64,000 nucleotides of DNA, taken from CAZNPL01 sp964574815. GTDB lineage: Bacteria > Planctomycetota > Phycisphaerae > UBA1845. The notes under the pieces were generated by a model. That model was not told where the DNA came from and searched no databases. It saw only the letters and a program-made list of their open reading frames with translations. Shown piece after piece: positions 63,559 through 64,000 of the stretch. Each line of letters begins with the position of its first letter. Position 1 is the first letter of the stretch. A program made the translations under genes and the position numbers. Location of the stretch: assembly GCA_964574815.1 (NCBI GenBank), contig CAZNPL010000020.1, positions 1 through 64,000 on the forward strand, written 5' to 3'.

Positions 63559-64000
63559 ATGTCGCACCGAAAACGCAGCCGCACAGAGTCGCCAGACGAT
63601 CGCGAGTCGGCCCGCCAAGCGTCGCCCAACCGCGCGGTCTTCTGGTTCGTCGCCGTCTTCGTCGTCCTGGTCATCATCGGAAGCGCTGCGGAACTCTACG
63701 CCATACGCAACGAAATAGGCATAAGCCTCCAGCGAGCAATTGCGGCCACCGTCGCCTGGACCCTCCGGATCCTATCCGTGCCCGCTCAAGTGCACGGCAC
63801 CTCGATCACCATCGTCAACGGCTCTGTCGACGTGGCCACCGAATGCATCGGCATCCGCGCAACCGCCATCTTCTGGGCCGGTGTCATCGGCTTCCCATGC
63901 TCCTGGCGAGGACGAATCGTTGGAATCGTCGCAGGCCTCTTCGGAGTCCAATTGCTCAACATGGCCCGCATCGCCGTACTGGGCCTGGTCAATGGATATC
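63559..64000 (+). CDS. Exosortase/archaeosortase-family protein, 5' part cut by window edge
   Basis: The frame from ATG 63559 is open to the last base, 147 codons without a stop, so the gene continues outside. A hydrophobic segment (about 29-45) is followed by NGSVDVATECIGIRATAIFW, then SWRGRIVGIVAG and LLNMARIAVLGLVNG. The Cys in ECIGIR and the two Arg positions match the catalytic pattern of exosortases/archaeosortases, membrane transpeptidases that process PEP-CTERM-type sorting signals. The subtype cannot be set from a fragment. No PEP-CTERM protein was recognised in the window. Confidence 0.75.
   Translation, partial: MSHRKRSRTESPDDRESARQASPNRAVFWFVAVFVVLVIIGSAAELYAIRNEIGISLQRAIAATVAWTLRILSVPAQVHGTSITIVNGSVDVATECIGIRATAIFWAGVIGFPCSWRGRIVGIVAGLFGVQLLNMARIAVLGLVNGY

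Overview
This is a high-GC bacterial window, most likely from a draft or metagenome-assembled genome of a planctomycete (Planctomycetota, perhaps near Phycisphaerae). The inference rests on several traits seen together: secreted proteins with dockerin-like EF-hand motifs of the DxDxDGxxDLxDFxxFQ type; a TIGR02999-type ECF sigma factor whose stop overlaps the start of a Ser/Thr kinase with TPR repeats; an imuA-imuB-dnaE2 mutasome; many palindromic intergenic repeats; and a four-helix-bundle (IVP-type) gene bordered by GGCACGAA arrays. A run of exactly 100 N (41852-41951) marks a scaffold join. No rRNA, tRNA or CRISPR array was seen.

Layout. 0.2-2.8 kb: an HD-GYP phosphodiesterase and a degenerate HD-GYP-like membrane protein. 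3-5.6 kb: a large secreted EF-hand protein. 6-9 kb: an SDR oxidoreductase and a kynU-kynB pair. 9-15.3 kb: a glycine-zipper lipoprotein, a TlpA-like protein with an in-frame UGA at its redox site, a GNAT acetyltransferase, a Cys-repeat cytochrome lipoprotein, a transglutaminase-like protein and an esterase. 15.8-17 kb: a DUF4143 ATPase. 18.9-21.1 kb: a SxtI-like carbamoyltransferase with a SxtJ-like membrane protein. 21.3-33.8 kb: a long minus-strand block, VTT-DUF547 fusion > truncated flavin reductase > TIGR04283-type glycosyltransferase > GH15 > transketolase > RpiB-Pgi fusion > gnd > zwf > pgl, which covers most of the pentose phosphate pathway. 33.9-36.3 kb: OsmC, a SpoIIE-type phosphatase and a five-domain YHS-like protein. 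36.7-43.9 kb: imuA, imuB and an interrupted dnaE2. 44-50 kb: a PAS histidine kinase, a TolB-like propeller lipoprotein, a lipoprotein, a small protein and a Xer recombinase. 50-58 kb: PEP carboxylase and a set of secreted or lipid-anchored proteins, including two fibre-like paralogues. 58-64 kb: ECF sigma, kinase, a zinc-ribbon membrane protein and the start of an exosortase-family gene cut by the window edge.

Most interesting points. (1) At 9782-11035 a thioredoxin-fold protein has a single in-frame TGA exactly where the first redox cysteine belongs, and a six-base-pair hairpin with a G in its loop begins 14 nt downstream, with its loop 20 nt downstream. This is a strong candidate selenoprotein. 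(2) dnaE2 is split by an IVS-like element: a four-helix-bundle ORF with its own Shine-Dalgarno, between near-perfect inverted arrays of GGCACGAA octamers, with the assembly gap inside. (3) Related octamer arrays and several families of hairpin repeats have entered coding sequence (imuA N-terminus, dnaE2 C-terminal region, transglutaminase C-terminus). (4) A mercuric-reductase-like protein lacks its whole NAD(P)-binding middle by a clean in-frame deletion.
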